64,000 nucleotides of DNA. It comes from Borborobacter arsenicus. Its GTDB lineage: Bacteria > Pseudomonadota > Alphaproteobacteria > Rhizobiales > Rhizobiaceae. Location: the NCBI RefSeq assembly GCF_003934165.1, contig NZ_RKST01000011.1, positions 62,001 through 126,000 of the forward strand, written 5' to 3'. Below, one piece after another: positions 16,342 to 25,504 of this stretch. How positions within the stretch are numbered: the first letter of the stretch is position 1; each line of letters begins with the position of its first letter. The notes under the pieces are model-generated. The model was not told the origin of the DNA. It saw only the letters and a list, made by a program, of their open reading frames with translations, and did not search any database. The translations under genes and the position numbers were made by a program.

Positions 16342-17730
16342 TTAGATCTCCTCCCTGAGGTGATAGCTCTTCGGCCTCGTCAGATTGTCGTAGCCGATGG
16401 CAGAAAGCGCGGCGCCCTTGCCGGTGTCCTTCACGCCCGTCCACACCAGCGCCGGATCGAGATAGTCGCAGCGGTTCATGAACACGGTGCCGGTTTCGAC
16501 GCGGTCGCCGATGGTGACGGCATGTTCGGTGTCGGCGGTCCAGATGGAGGCGGTGAGGCCATAGGGGCTGTCATTCATCAGCGCGATCGCCTCCTCGTCG
16601 TTGCGCACCTTCATGATGCCGACGATCGGTCCAAAGCTTTCCTCGCGCATCACCGACATCTGATGGTCGACATTGGTGAGCACTTCGGGCGCGAGATAGG
16701 GCGAGCCGGCCTTGTCCTGATCGACCTTCATGTCGATGTGGGACGTGGCGCCCTTGCGCAGCGCCTCGGCCTTCTGCTCGCGGATCAGATCGGCAAAGCG
16801 CGCCTGTGCCATCGGTCCCATGGTGGTGGCCTGTTCCAGCGGATTGCCGACGACATAGTTCTTCGTCTCGGCAACGAAGCCCTCGACGAATTCGTCATAG
16901 ACCTTCTCATGCACATAGACGCGCTCAATGCCGCAGCAGCACTGCCCGGAATTGAAGAAGGCGCCGTCGACCAGATTGGCGACGGCGTGGTCGAGCTTGG
17001 CATCCGGCAACACATAGGCCGGGTCCTTGCCGCCAAGTTCGAGGCCGAGCGTCATGAATGTGCCGGCAGCCGCCTTCTCGATGGCACGGCCGCCCGCGAC
17101 CGAGCCGGTGAAATTGACATGGTCGATCTTGCCCGAGGCCAGCAGCTTCTCGGTCTGGGCATGGTTGAGCACGAGGTTCTGGAACACGCCCTTGGGCAGG
17201 CCGGCCTTTTCGAAGGCCTGGGCGAAGCGCTCGCCCACCAACAGGGTCTGCGCGGCGTGTTTCAGGATCACCGTCGAACCCGCCATCAGCGCCGGCACAA
17301 TGGTGTTGACGGCGGTAAGATAAGGATAGTTCCACGGCGCGATCACCATGACGACGCCGAGCGGGTCCTTCTTCACATAGCGGCGGAAGCCGTCTTTGGG
17401 GTTGGAGGCTATCACCGGCTTCAGCGCCTGTTCGGCGATCTCGACCATATATTGGGTGCGCTCGCGCACGCCGCCGAATTCGCCGCCATAGCGGATCGGG
17501 CGGCCCATCTGCCAGGCGATTTCCGGCACGATCTCGTCGGTCATGGCGACGAGGTTTTCCAGCATGGCCAGCATGTATTTGCCACGCTCGGCGATCGAGA
17601 TCTGCGCCCACGCGACCTGTGCGGCGCGGGCGCGTTCGACGGCGGCATTGAGTGCCTGGTCGGTGGCGACCGGCCGCTCGGCATAGATCGAACCGTCGAT
17701 GGGGGATTTGAGTTTGACCGTATCGGTCAT
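16342..17730 (-). CDS. NAD(P)-dependent aldehyde dehydrogenase
   Basis: 462 residues from ATG 17730 (MTDTVKLKSPIDGSIYAERP). ALDH hallmarks are the active-site region NSGQCCCGIERVYVHE (catalytic Cys among three adjacent Cys), the catalytic Glu in LELGGKDPAYVL, and the cofactor-binding MVIAPWNYPYLT. It lies 56 bp after the glutamine-synthetase-like gene. In gamma-glutamyl amine pathways an ALDH oxidises the gamma-glutamyl aminoaldehyde, which suits this position. Specificity is inferred from context only. Confidence 0.9.
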   Translation of the reverse strand: MTDTVKLKSPIDGSIYAERPVATDQALNAAVERARAAQVAWAQISIAERGKYMLAMLENLVAMTDEIVPEIAWQMGRPIRYGGEFGGVRERTQYMVEIAEQALKPVIASNPKDGFRRYVKKDPLGVVMVIAPWNYPYLTAVNTIVPALMAGSTVILKHAAQTLLVGERFAQAFEKAGLPKGVFQNLVLNHAQTEKLLASGKIDHVNFTGSVAGGRAIEKAAAGTFMTLGLELGGKDPAYVLPDAKLDHAVANLVDGAFFNSGQCCCGIERVYVHEKVYDEFVEGFVAETKNYVVGNPLEQATTMGPMAQARFADLIREQKAEALRKGATSHIDMKVDQDKAGSPYLAPEVLTNVDHQMSVMREESFGPIVGIMKVRNDEEAIALMNDSPYGLTASIWTADTEHAVTIGDRVETGTVFMNRCDYLDPALVWTGVKDTGKGAALSAIGYDNLTRPKSYHLREEI

Positions 17731-17786
17731 GGCAGGATTCCTTATTCTATGAAACGCCACTTGGGGTCGTGGACGTCGTCTTAAAC

Positions 17787-19157
17787 TCAATACCGCTCGA
17801 AACCGCGATGCAGTTCCCAATCGGTTATGCAGCGGTCATATTCCATCTGCTCCCAGCGCGCGGTGTGCACATAATGCTCCACCACGTCTTCGCCAAAAGC
17901 CGCCTTCAGCATTTCGGAGCCGGCCATGGTGCCGATGCCGTCGCGCAGCGTCTTGGGAATTTCCTGCAGGCCGGCGGCCTCATAGGCGTCGCCGACGAAG
18001 GGCGTTTCCAGCTCCAGCTTCTCGTCAATGCCCGCAAGGCCTGCCGCGATCAGCGCTGCGAAGGCAAGATAGGGGTTGAGATCGGCACCGCCGATGCGGC
18101 ACTCCATGCGTACCGCCTTTGAGCCCTGGCCGCAGAGCCGGAAGCCTGCGGTGCGGTTGTCGTCGCTCCACATGATCTTGGTGGGGGCGAAGGTGCCGGC
18201 CTGGAAGCGCTTGTAGGAATTGACGTATGGCGCGAGGAACCAAGTGTAGTCCTTGGCATATTTGAGCTGCCCGGCTGACCATTGCCGGCCGAGTTCGGAG
18301 AGCCCGTAGGGGCCTTGCCTGTCGAGGAAGAGCGGTGTCTTGCCGTCGGCGCTCCACAGCGAGTTGTGGATATGGCTGGAATTGCCGGCAAGCTCGTAAT
18401 GGTATTTCGCCATGAAGCAGACGGATTTGCCCATCTGGTGGGCGATTTCCTTGGCACCGTTCTTCAGGATGACATGGCGGTCGGCCGTTTCCAGCGCCTC
18501 GCCATAGCGGAAATTGATCTCCTCCTGGCCGGGTCCCCATTCGCCCTTGGAATTCTCGATCGGAATATCGGCCGCATCCATCTCGTTGCGCAGCCGGCGC
18601 ATATAGGCTTCTTCCTTGCTGGTGATGGCGATCAGATAGTCGCCGATATAGGGGGAAGCGGTATCGAGCCCGCGCCAATGCTTTGCCCGCGCGGTGTCAT
18701 AGGTCTCGTCGAACAGATAGAATTCGAGTTCCGAGGCGAAATAGGCGAGGAAGCCGCGCTGTTCGAGCCGGCGCAACTGCTTGCGCAGCACGGCGCGGGG
18801 CGAATGCGGCAGGTCGTCATGGTCGTGATGGCCGAGCACGTCGCAGATGACCAGCGCCGTCTTTTCCAGCCAGGGCACGAGGCGCAGCGTCGACAGGTCG
18901 GGCTTCATGACGAAATCGCCATAGCCCTTCGACCAGCTTGCCGCCTTGTAGCCCGGCACCGGCTCCATATCGATGTCGTCGGCCATCAGGTAGTTGCAGG
19001 CGTGGGTTTCCTCATAGCCGGACTGCACGAAGAAGCTGGCCAGGAACCGCTTGCCGATGAGCCTGCCCTGCATGTCGACGGCACAAACCAGCACCGTGTC
19101 GATGGCACCGTCGGCAACCGCTTTTTTCAACTGATCGAATGTAAGATTTCCGGCCAT
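17787..19157 (-). CDS. Glutamine-synthetase-family ligase (gamma-glutamyl-amine synthetase type)
   Basis: 456 residues, similar in length to PuuA, IpuC and GlnA-type gamma-glutamyl ligases. Conserved GS segments are present: FYLFDETYD-type metal-binding strand with ASELEFYLF, GQEEINFRYGEAL, FMAKYHYELAGNSSHIHNSL (ATP/metal His) and the Arg-rich RMECRIGGADLNPYLA. Classical nitrogen-regulated GS features (adenylylation-site Tyr region) are not evident. Its neighbours are an aldehyde dehydrogenase, an alcohol dehydrogenase, a TRAP transporter and an amidohydrolase, which favours an amine-catabolic role (ATP-dependent gamma-glutamylation of an amine) over ammonia assimilation. Confidence 0.85.
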   Translation of the reverse strand: MAGNLTFDQLKKAVADGAIDTVLVCAVDMQGRLIGKRFLASFFVQSGYEETHACNYLMADDIDMEPVPGYKAASWSKGYGDFVMKPDLSTLRLVPWLEKTALVICDVLGHHDHDDLPHSPRAVLRKQLRRLEQRGFLAYFASELEFYLFDETYDTARAKHWRGLDTASPYIGDYLIAITSKEEAYMRRLRNEMDAADIPIENSKGEWGPGQEEINFRYGEALETADRHVILKNGAKEIAHQMGKSVCFMAKYHYELAGNSSHIHNSLWSADGKTPLFLDRQGPYGLSELGRQWSAGQLKYAKDYTWFLAPYVNSYKRFQAGTFAPTKIMWSDDNRTAGFRLCGQGSKAVRMECRIGGADLNPYLAFAALIAAGLAGIDEKLELETPFVGDAYEAAGLQEIPKTLRDGIGTMAGSEMLKAAFGEDVVEHYVHTARWEQMEYDRCITDWELHRGFERY

Positions 19158-19200
19158 TTTCCACTCCGCCGCAATCGGCGCATCGAAGGTTCAACAGGTC

Positions 19201-19228
19201 GACCCGGCCGCGCAATCGCGGCCGGGTC
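19201..19228 (-). terminator. Perfect 12-bp hairpin after dctP
   Basis: GACCCGGCCGCG (19201-19212) and CGCGGCCGGGTC (19217-19228) are perfectly complementary with a CAAT loop. It lies 72 bp beyond the dctP stop and 44 bp before the GS-like start on the minus strand. There is no T run, so it may slow or process the transcript and protect the binding-protein mRNA rather than end it fully. Confidence 0.5.
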
Positions 19229-19299
19229 GGGTCTGGGGCGCGGCGACTTTGCCTTGTTCTTCTCGCGCCCTAACTCCTCAGGATCGGTCAGCCCCGCCC

Positions 19300-20364
19300 T
19301 CAGCTGTAGCGATAGGGTGCCCCAGCCTTCACCATCGACTCATTGTACTTCTTGATGATGTCGACGACCTTCGCGGCGCGCGGGCTCTGACTGGCCACCT
19401 CGTCCCAGAACTTGAAGGCTTCGTCTTCCACCTGCTTCCACTCGGCCGCCGGGACCGTCGTCAGTTCCAGCTTGCCCTCGTTGCGGTACTTGGCTTCGCC
19501 TGCCCAGTACCAGTGCTGGCGATAGTAGTGTGAGCTGTCGATCGCCAGGCGGTAGAGCTGCTGCAGATGCTCGGGAACGGCATTCCACTTGTCAGTGTTG
19601 ACGAAGTAGGAGCCGGCCCACGCGCCCGACACCGGGTTGGTCAGGTAGTATTTCAGGACGTTGGCCCAGCCAACCGTGTGCATTTCGGTGATGCCGCACC
19701 AGCACACGCCGTCGAGCTCGCCGGTCTGGATCGCGGGCTCGACATCCTCGTAAGGCAGCGACACCGGCACGACGCCGAACTTCGACAGGAACTGACCGCC
19801 GGTCGGGAAGGTGTAGACGCGCAGGCCCTTGAGGTCGGCCAACGAATTGATCGGCTTGGTGGTGCCGAAGTTGCAGGGATCCCATGCGCCGGAGCTTAGC
19901 CAGGTGACGCCCGGTATCTCGGCGTAAGCCTCTTCCCAGATTTCCTTGAGGCCATGCCAGTGCCATAGCGCCGGAACGTCGAGCGAGTAGCGCGAGGCGA
20001 GCGGAAAGTAGGCACCGAACACCTTCACGTCGACAGGAGCCGCAGCCGAGTCGTCATCGCTCTGCGCCGCATCGATGGTTCCCGATTGAACGGCGCGGAA
20101 CAATTCGCCCTGTGGCACGAGCTGGTCGGCGGTGTAGAGTTCGATCACCATCTCGCCATTGGCGGCCTTGTTGAACCAGTCGATCGAATTCTTGATGACA
20201 TGTTCGGCAAGAGCCGGACCCGCATAGGTCTGCAAGCGCCACTTGATCTGGCTTTGCGCCTTGACGTAGGGCGTGGCCAGTGCGGTGGCACCCACGGCAC
20301 CAGCACCTGTCAGGATCGATTTGCGCAGGAAATCGCGTTTGTTGATCATAGCTTTGTCTGTCAT
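19300..20364 (-). CDS. TRAP transporter substrate-binding protein, DctP family
   Basis: 354 residues from ATG 20364; ATG 20349 (MINKRDFLRKS) is also possible. The N-terminus NKRDFLRKSILTGAGAVGATALATP resembles a twin-arginine signal with KR in place of RR, common in TRAP binding proteins exported folded. The mature protein carries the family features WRLQTYAGPALAEHVIK and the internal ligand-binding region GLRVYTFPTGGQFLSKFG. Such proteins usually bind a carboxylate, including keto- or amino-acid-type ligands, and deliver it to DctQM. Confidence 0.88.
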   Translation of the reverse strand: MTDKAMINKRDFLRKSILTGAGAVGATALATPYVKAQSQIKWRLQTYAGPALAEHVIKNSIDWFNKAANGEMVIELYTADQLVPQGELFRAVQSGTIDAAQSDDDSAAAPVDVKVFGAYFPLASRYSLDVPALWHWHGLKEIWEEAYAEIPGVTWLSSGAWDPCNFGTTKPINSLADLKGLRVYTFPTGGQFLSKFGVVPVSLPYEDVEPAIQTGELDGVCWCGITEMHTVGWANVLKYYLTNPVSGAWAGSYFVNTDKWNAVPEHLQQLYRLAIDSSHYYRQHWYWAGEAKYRNEGKLELTTVPAAEWKQVEDEAFKFWDEVASQSPRAAKVVDIIKKYNESMVKAGAPYRYS

Positions 20365-20494
20365 CTCAGATTTCTCCCATCATGCGTAAGAGTTGGATTT
20401 TGCTGGTGGTGGAACACCCGCCCCCCGGTGGCTCGGCCTGTTATGCATCGTCCCCCTTTTTCTGTTTTTCTTGAATGCTCATTGCCGGTTGCCC

Positions 20495-21820
20495 TCACCT
20501 GCCCGAATAGACTTGAGGCAGCCACAGCGCGATCTGCGGAAAGATCATGATGATCGCGAGCGACAGCACCATCAAGAAGAAGAAGGGGATGATGGAGCGA
20601 TAGATATCCATCAGCGTGACCTCGGGCGGCGCCATGGCCCGCATGAGGAAAAGGTTGTAGCCAAAGGGCGGCGTTATGTACGCGATCTGGCAAGTGATGG
20701 TGTAGAGGATGCCGAACCAGATCGGGCTGAAGCCAAGGCTTATGACCAGCGGGATGTAAAGCGGCGCGACAATGACCAGCATCGCCGTATCGTCGAGGAA
20801 CATGCCCATGACGATGAACGAGAACAGCATCAGGATGAGGATCGTCCAGGGCGAGAATTCCCAGGTGTCGAGCATCAGCGTCTTGACTGCCTTGACCGCG
20901 CCGAGACCGTCATAGACCGAGCTGAAGCAGAGCGCGCCCAGGATGATCCACATGAACATGCATGAGATGCCGAGCGTGTTGCGGGTCGAATCCTCGAACA
21001 CCTTCCAGTTTAGGTTTCCCGCCCACCAGGCGGCCAGCATCGAGAGCAGGGCGCCCACGACCGAGCTTTCCACGAGGCTCGTGGTGCCGGACATGAACAG
21101 GCCCATCATGACGAAGAAGATGGCGAGCGGCAGGATGCCTTGCCGCAACAGGGCGAATTTTTCGGCGCGGGTGATCTGCGCCCTCTCTTCGGCCGGCAGG
21201 GCCGGGCCGATTTCGGGCTGCAAGAGGCAGCGTATATAGACATAGCCGCCGAAAATGACCGCCATCAACAGGCCGGGGCCGACGCCGGCAAGCCACAGGT
21301 CCAGCACCGGCTGGCGGGCGATCATGGCGTAAAGCACCAGGACCACGCTGGGCGGAATGAGGATGCCGAGCGACGACCCGGCCTGGATGACACCGGTCAC
21401 CATCACCTTGTCGTAGCCATGCTTGAGCAGTTGCGGCAGCGCGATCGTCGCGCCAATGGCCATGCCGGCAACGGACAGGCCGTTCAAGGCGGCGATCAGC
21501 ACCATGAGGCCGATGGTGCCAAGGGCAAGACCGCCTCGCACGGGACCGAACCAGACATGGAACATGCGGTAAAGCCCGGAGGCGATGCCGGATTCCGACA
21601 GCATGTAACCCATGAAGACGAAGAACGGCACGGTGATAAGCGGATACCAGTTCAACACCTGGAACGAGGCATTGAAGGGCATCTCGAACGAGCCCTGGCC
21701 CCACAGCCACAGCGCAGCCGCCGAGCCGACAAAGCCGATGACGCCGAAGACGCGCTGGCCGGTCATCAACAGCACCATCATGGTGCCGAACATGAACAGG
21801 GTGATGAATTCGGAACTCAT
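20495..21820 (-). CDS. TRAP transporter large permease, DctM family
   Basis: 441 residues from ATG 21820 (MSSEFITLFMFGTMMVLLMTG), which overlaps the dctQ stop by 4 bases. About 12 membrane spans are predicted. It carries DctM hallmarks: AALNGLSVAGMAIGATIALPQL, SSLGILIPPSVVLVLYAMI and FSPIWFGILYTITCQIAYITPPFG. It is the ion-driven channel of the importer. A 130-bp gap separates it from dctP, with nothing recognisable in it. Confidence 0.92.
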   Translation of the reverse strand: MSSEFITLFMFGTMMVLLMTGQRVFGVIGFVGSAAALWLWGQGSFEMPFNASFQVLNWYPLITVPFFVFMGYMLSESGIASGLYRMFHVWFGPVRGGLALGTIGLMVLIAALNGLSVAGMAIGATIALPQLLKHGYDKVMVTGVIQAGSSLGILIPPSVVLVLYAMIARQPVLDLWLAGVGPGLLMAVIFGGYVYIRCLLQPEIGPALPAEERAQITRAEKFALLRQGILPLAIFFVMMGLFMSGTTSLVESSVVGALLSMLAAWWAGNLNWKVFEDSTRNTLGISCMFMWIILGALCFSSVYDGLGAVKAVKTLMLDTWEFSPWTILILMLFSFIVMGMFLDDTAMLVIVAPLYIPLVISLGFSPIWFGILYTITCQIAYITPPFGYNLFLMRAMAPPEVTLMDIYRSIIPFFFLMVLSLAIIMIFPQIALWLPQVYSGR

Positions 21821-22320
21821 GCGATGGGCTTTCCGCGCGCGATGGCGACATCCTTGATGAAGGTGGAGATGAGCTGCAGCAGCATGAGGAAGATGCCGGT
21901 CGTCATCACAACCTTGATCGGCCACAAGGGCGGGGCCCAGGCGGTGTAATTCTTCTGGCCATAGACAATGGCGTAGTTCGTGCTCGACAGGCCGCCGCCA
22001 AACAGCACCGCCAGGTAGAAGATCACAAAGAGGATGGTGATTGCGTCTGTGACGGCGCGGCGGCGCGCCGAGAGCCGGCTGTAGAACAGGTCCATGCGCA
22101 CATGCTGGTCGATCTGGAGCGCATAGGCGCCGCCCAGCAGATAATAGGCCGACAGCAGGAACTGCGACATTTCCAGCGCCCAGTTAATGGGAATGCCGAT
22201 GACAAGCCGTGAGATCGTCGACGCGAGCAGGATCGCGCCCATTATGAAGAAAAGATACATCGCGACCCGGCCAACGCGGTAGTTGAGGGCGTCGACATAT
22301 CTGACAAAGAGTTGAGCCAT
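21817..22320 (-). CDS. TRAP transporter small permease, DctQ family
   Basis: 167 residues with four predicted membrane spans, the usual form for DctQ. The segment SAYYLLGGAYALQIDQHVRMDLFYSRLSARRRA is the conserved family region. It starts 19 bp after the amidohydrolase-like gene and overlaps dctM, so the transporter is translated as a unit. Confidence 0.9.
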   Translation of the reverse strand: MAQLFVRYVDALNYRVGRVAMYLFFIMGAILLASTISRLVIGIPINWALEMSQFLLSAYYLLGGAYALQIDQHVRMDLFYSRLSARRRAVTDAITILFVIFYLAVLFGGGLSSTNYAIVYGQKNYTAWAPPLWPIKVVMTTGIFLMLLQLISTFIKDVAIARGKPIA

Positions 22321-22339
22321 CCGGGTCTTTCTTGTCGAG

Positions 22340-23152
22340 TTATCGGGTTGGTTGAAGGGGCTGCTTTACGTTGTCACGAGCATCACCGGCGGAAACGGTG
22401 ATGGCTGAGAGCATGGTTCCAAGCAGTTCGGCCCAACGCAACTGCCCTGACTCCGTGGCGATTTCATTGTTGCGGATTTCGATCATGGCGCAGGCGAGTC
22501 CGCGTGAACGGGCGTGGCGTTCCAGCGTGAAATATACCAGATCGGCAGGCGAATAGGGTTCATTGGCACCGACACTGATGCCGGGCACTCCGCTGAGCGC
22601 CCTCAGCAGCGGGGCTGCAATGCGCTCGTCCTCATCATGGATGATGCCGATGTGCCAGGGGCGCTGGACGGCCTTGTAGACGGGCGTGAAGGAATGGATG
22701 GTCACCAATCGCGTTTCGATGCCCTTGTCCAGCCGCTCGCGAACGACCTCGTCTATTGCGTCGTGAAAGGGCTGCCAGGAACAGTCGATACGCTCCTGCC
22801 TTGCAGCGGGCGACAGATCGGCGTTGCCTGGTACGGTGGTGGTTTCGCTGACGGTTGAGATCAGGTCGGGTGCATCGAGCGGACGATTGCAATCGATGAC
22901 CAGGCGCGAAATGCCGGATTCGATCAGCGTCGCATCCAGCATCCCCGCCATCTGCCTGGCAACTGGTGCCGCGCCGGGGTCCCAGGCGATATGGCGCTCC
23001 AGATCGGCCTTCGACAGGCCCAGACCGGTGAATTTGGCGGGAATGAAATTCGAGGCATGGTCGCAGATGACCACATAGGGGCTGGTGCCACTCCGGTTCG
23101 TCACATGAACCGGATGCGCGCCGTCGACAGATGCAGAACTGCCCATTCCCAT
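22340..23152 (-). CDS. N-formylglutamate amidohydrolase family protein
   Basis: 270 residues. ATG 23152 is 7 bases after GAGGGAAG, a strong Shine-Dalgarno. Family motifs are CDHASNFIP near residue 30, SRLVIDCNRPLDAP and the Glu/His region IHSFTPV, all part of the zinc hydrolase core. HutG-type enzymes cleave N-formylglutamate, but paralogues act on other N-acyl amino acids. No histidine-utilisation gene is nearby. The gene leads the TRAP/GS-like operon and is divergent from an RpiR regulator, so a role in that pathway is more likely than histidine breakdown. A second family member lies at 59308. Confidence 0.82.
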   Translation of the reverse strand: MGMGSSASVDGAHPVHVTNRSGTSPYVVICDHASNFIPAKFTGLGLSKADLERHIAWDPGAAPVARQMAGMLDATLIESGISRLVIDCNRPLDAPDLISTVSETTTVPGNADLSPAARQERIDCSWQPFHDAIDEVVRERLDKGIETRLVTIHSFTPVYKAVQRPWHIGIIHDEDERIAAPLLRALSGVPGISVGANEPYSPADLVYFTLERHARSRGLACAMIEIRNNEIATESGQLRWAELLGTMLSAITVSAGDARDNVKQPLQPTR

Positions 23153-23291
23153 AAAACTGCTTCCCTCAGACGCTGTAATTTATGATACGTATTTTTATTC
23201 TTTGCGTCTCCGTGGATGATTTCATACACATTCCGAAGTTTTGTCAAACGGGTTTTCGGCCGGGCCGGCAAGAGAGCATGGAGAAGTGTCG
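23153..23291. promoter_or_regulatory. Divergent promoter region for the RpiR gene and the amine-catabolic block
   Basis: 139 bp, more AT-rich than its surroundings. A perfect palindrome ATACGTAT lies at 23185-23192, and an ATGA-TT-TCAT repeat lies about 25 bp to its right. These are candidate operator half-sites for the adjacent RpiR protein. No firm -35/-10 pair could be assigned. Confidence 0.4.
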
Positions 23292-24119
23292 ATGGCATCG
23301 AGCGTAGCCGAACTGATCTCGGGTCGAATGGGCGAAATGCCGGCGGGCGAACGGCGGGCGGCCCAGACGCTGATCGCCAACTACCCGCTGATCGGGCTCA
23401 AGACGGTTGCCGATTTTTCGCAACAGGCTGGTGTCAGTTCGCCGACTATCCTGCGCTTCGTGTCGCGGCTCGGCTTTCACAACTATCCGGAATTCCAGGC
23501 TGCTTTGCAAGATGAGCTGGCAGCCCAGCTTCAATCGCCCCTGTCGCGGACCTCGGTACGGCCCACGCCGGATCAGGGCAAGACCTCGCCGGTGATCGAG
23601 GCAACGCTGCAGAATATCCGCGAGACCTTCCGCCATGTCTCCGATAAGCAGATCAGGGACATAGTGGCGCTGATTGCGCGGCCACGCTCGACGATCTTCC
23701 TGATCGGCGGCCGCTTCACCGACCCTGTTGCGCGCTATACTGCCGCCCATCTCACCATCATCAGGCCGAATGTGTTTCACCTGACGGGACAGGAGAGCAC
23801 CTGGCGCGACCGCCTGATCGACATGGGCAAGCGCGACGTGCTGCTGATCTTCGACATTCGCCGCTATCAGGACAGCCTGCTGCGCCTTGCCGAAAAGGCG
23901 CATGCGCGCGGGGTCGAGATCGTGCTTGTCACCGATCAGTGGCTGTCGCCCATCGCGCGCTTTGCCCGTCATGTCATTGCCGGGCGCACGGCGGTTCCTT
24001 CGGCCTGGGATTCGTCTGCCGCCCTGTTCGTGGTCGCCGAAGCGCTCATCGGTGAGGCAACGCGCGAACTGGAGACGGAGAGCGCAAGACGTATCCGCGA
24101 AATGGAGGAACTGCGCTGA
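23292..24119 (+). CDS. RpiR/MurR-family transcriptional regulator
   Basis: 275 residues from ATG 23292, preceded by GGAGAAG. The N-terminal helix-turn-helix (KTVADFSQQAGVSSPTILRFVSRLGF, about residues 37-62) is typical of RpiR. A SIS sugar-isomerase-like domain follows from about 110 (STIFLIGGRFTDPVARYTAAH, then LLIFDIRRYQDSLL), which in this family binds a phosphorylated or amine effector. Divergence from the amidohydrolase gene points to control of the leftward operon. The effector is unknown. Confidence 0.9.
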   Translation: MASSVAELISGRMGEMPAGERRAAQTLIANYPLIGLKTVADFSQQAGVSSPTILRFVSRLGFHNYPEFQAALQDELAAQLQSPLSRTSVRPTPDQGKTSPVIEATLQNIRETFRHVSDKQIRDIVALIARPRSTIFLIGGRFTDPVARYTAAHLTIIRPNVFHLTGQESTWRDRLIDMGKRDVLLIFDIRRYQDSLLRLAEKAHARGVEIVLVTDQWLSPIARFARHVIAGRTAVPSAWDSSAALFVVAEALIGEATRELETESARRIREMEELR

Positions 24120-24323
24120 TCAGCGCTGGCGCGAAAGCACGGAATCGTGATGGATCGCGTTTAATTACCGATATTTAAGGTGCCAATGCGCAGTTGAATG
24201 GTCATAAAGGCGCGATACTGACTTTTCAGCGCTTTGCGCCTAGACTGTTGCTCCCATTCGCTTTCCTTTCGGGACGATGGAAGGCCGGGCCGACGCGAGA
24301 ATGTGGATAGACCCGGAGTGCCT

Positions 24324-25493
24324 ATGGCCGCCTGGAAACAGATTCTTTTCCTGCTCGTCATCCTTGTGGTGGCCGCCGCGGCCTGGGTGCGGTTCTTCCC
24401 CGGTGCGCCGGAGGTCCTGGCCCGCTGGGGCATAGAATGGGCCAATGCCGCAACGCCGAAGGCTGGCGCCCCCGAGGAGAGCGCAGATCGGCGCGGAGCA
24501 GGCGGCCCGCAGATAGCCGTGGTCACGGCTCCAGTGCGCTCGGCAACGATCAATGACCGCCTTTCGGCCATCGGCACCGGACGCGCCAATGCCTCGGTCG
24601 CGGTCAACCCCTATGAGGCCGGCCGGCTGACTGAAATGACGGTCCAGTCGGGCGCCAAGGTTACGACCGGAGCCGTGATCGCTCGCCTCGATTCGGAAGC
24701 CGAAGAGATCGCGCTGGATCGCGCCAAGGTGGCGCTTGCCGATGCGCAGGCCAAGGTGGACCGGGCCGCGGCGCTGCGCAAATCCAACACCGTGACGAGC
24801 GTGCAGGTCGCGGATGCCGAGGTGGTGCTGGAAAATGCCCGGCTGGCGGTGCGCGACGCAGAGTTGAAGCTCCAGCGCCGCTCCATCCTGGCGCCCATTG
24901 CCGGCATTGTCGGTATCCTGCCGATCGAAGCCGGCAACTATGTCACCACGCAGACCACGATTGCCACGATCGATGACCGTTCGAGCATCATCATCGATTT
25001 CTGGGTGCCGGAACGCTTTGCCGGCGCCATCACCGTTGGCCAGAGCCTGACCGCCACGCCGATCGCCCACCCCGGACAGGTGTTCGACGGAGCCGTCAGT
25101 GCCATCGACAACCGCATTGACGAACAAAGCCGCACGCTGCTGGTCCAGGCGCGTATCGAGAATGTGAGCGACAGGCTGCGGGCGGGCATGTCGTTCCAGG
25201 TTGCAATGGGATTCCCCGGCGATGTCTATGCCTCCGTTGATCCGCTGGCGATCCAGTGGGGCACCGATGGGGCCTTCGTCTGGGCCATCCATGACGGCAA
25301 GGCCAGGCGCACGCCGGTGCGCATCGTCCAGCGCAATTCCGAAACCGTGCTGGTCGATGCCGCCATCAATGTTGGCGATCTGGTGGTGACCGAAGGGGTC
25401 CACGCCGTGCGCGACGGCGCCGAATTGCTGATTGCAGGTGCCGAACCGCGCACACCGGTGGGTGCAACCGCGCCTTCGGGCAGCGGCAGTTAA
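24324..25493 (+). CDS. RND efflux membrane-fusion (periplasmic adaptor) protein
   Basis: 389 residues from ATG 24324, with GGAG about 6 bases upstream. An N-terminal membrane anchor (KQILFLLVILVVAAAAWVRF) is followed by a lipoyl/barrel-sandwich region (VNPYEAGRLTEMTVQSGAKV), an alpha-hairpin (about 135-175) and beta-barrel parts (RRSILAPIAGIVGILPIEAGNYV). This is the HlyD/AcrA/MexH type. It links the inner-membrane pump encoded 11 bp downstream to an outer-membrane channel. No outer-membrane factor gene lies in the cluster, so a TolC-like protein must come from elsewhere. Confidence 0.92.
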   Translation: MAAWKQILFLLVILVVAAAAWVRFFPGAPEVLARWGIEWANAATPKAGAPEESADRRGAGGPQIAVVTAPVRSATINDRLSAIGTGRANASVAVNPYEAGRLTEMTVQSGAKVTTGAVIARLDSEAEEIALDRAKVALADAQAKVDRAAALRKSNTVTSVQVADAEVVLENARLAVRDAELKLQRRSILAPIAGIVGILPIEAGNYVTTQTTIATIDDRSSIIIDFWVPERFAGAITVGQSLTATPIAHPGQVFDGAVSAIDNRIDEQSRTLLVQARIENVSDRLRAGMSFQVAMGFPGDVYASVDPLAIQWGTDGAFVWAIHDGKARRTPVRIVQRNSETVLVDAAINVGDLVVTEGVHAVRDGAELLIAGAEPRTPVGATAPSGSGS

Positions 25494-25504
25494 GGTTTCA
25501 GACC

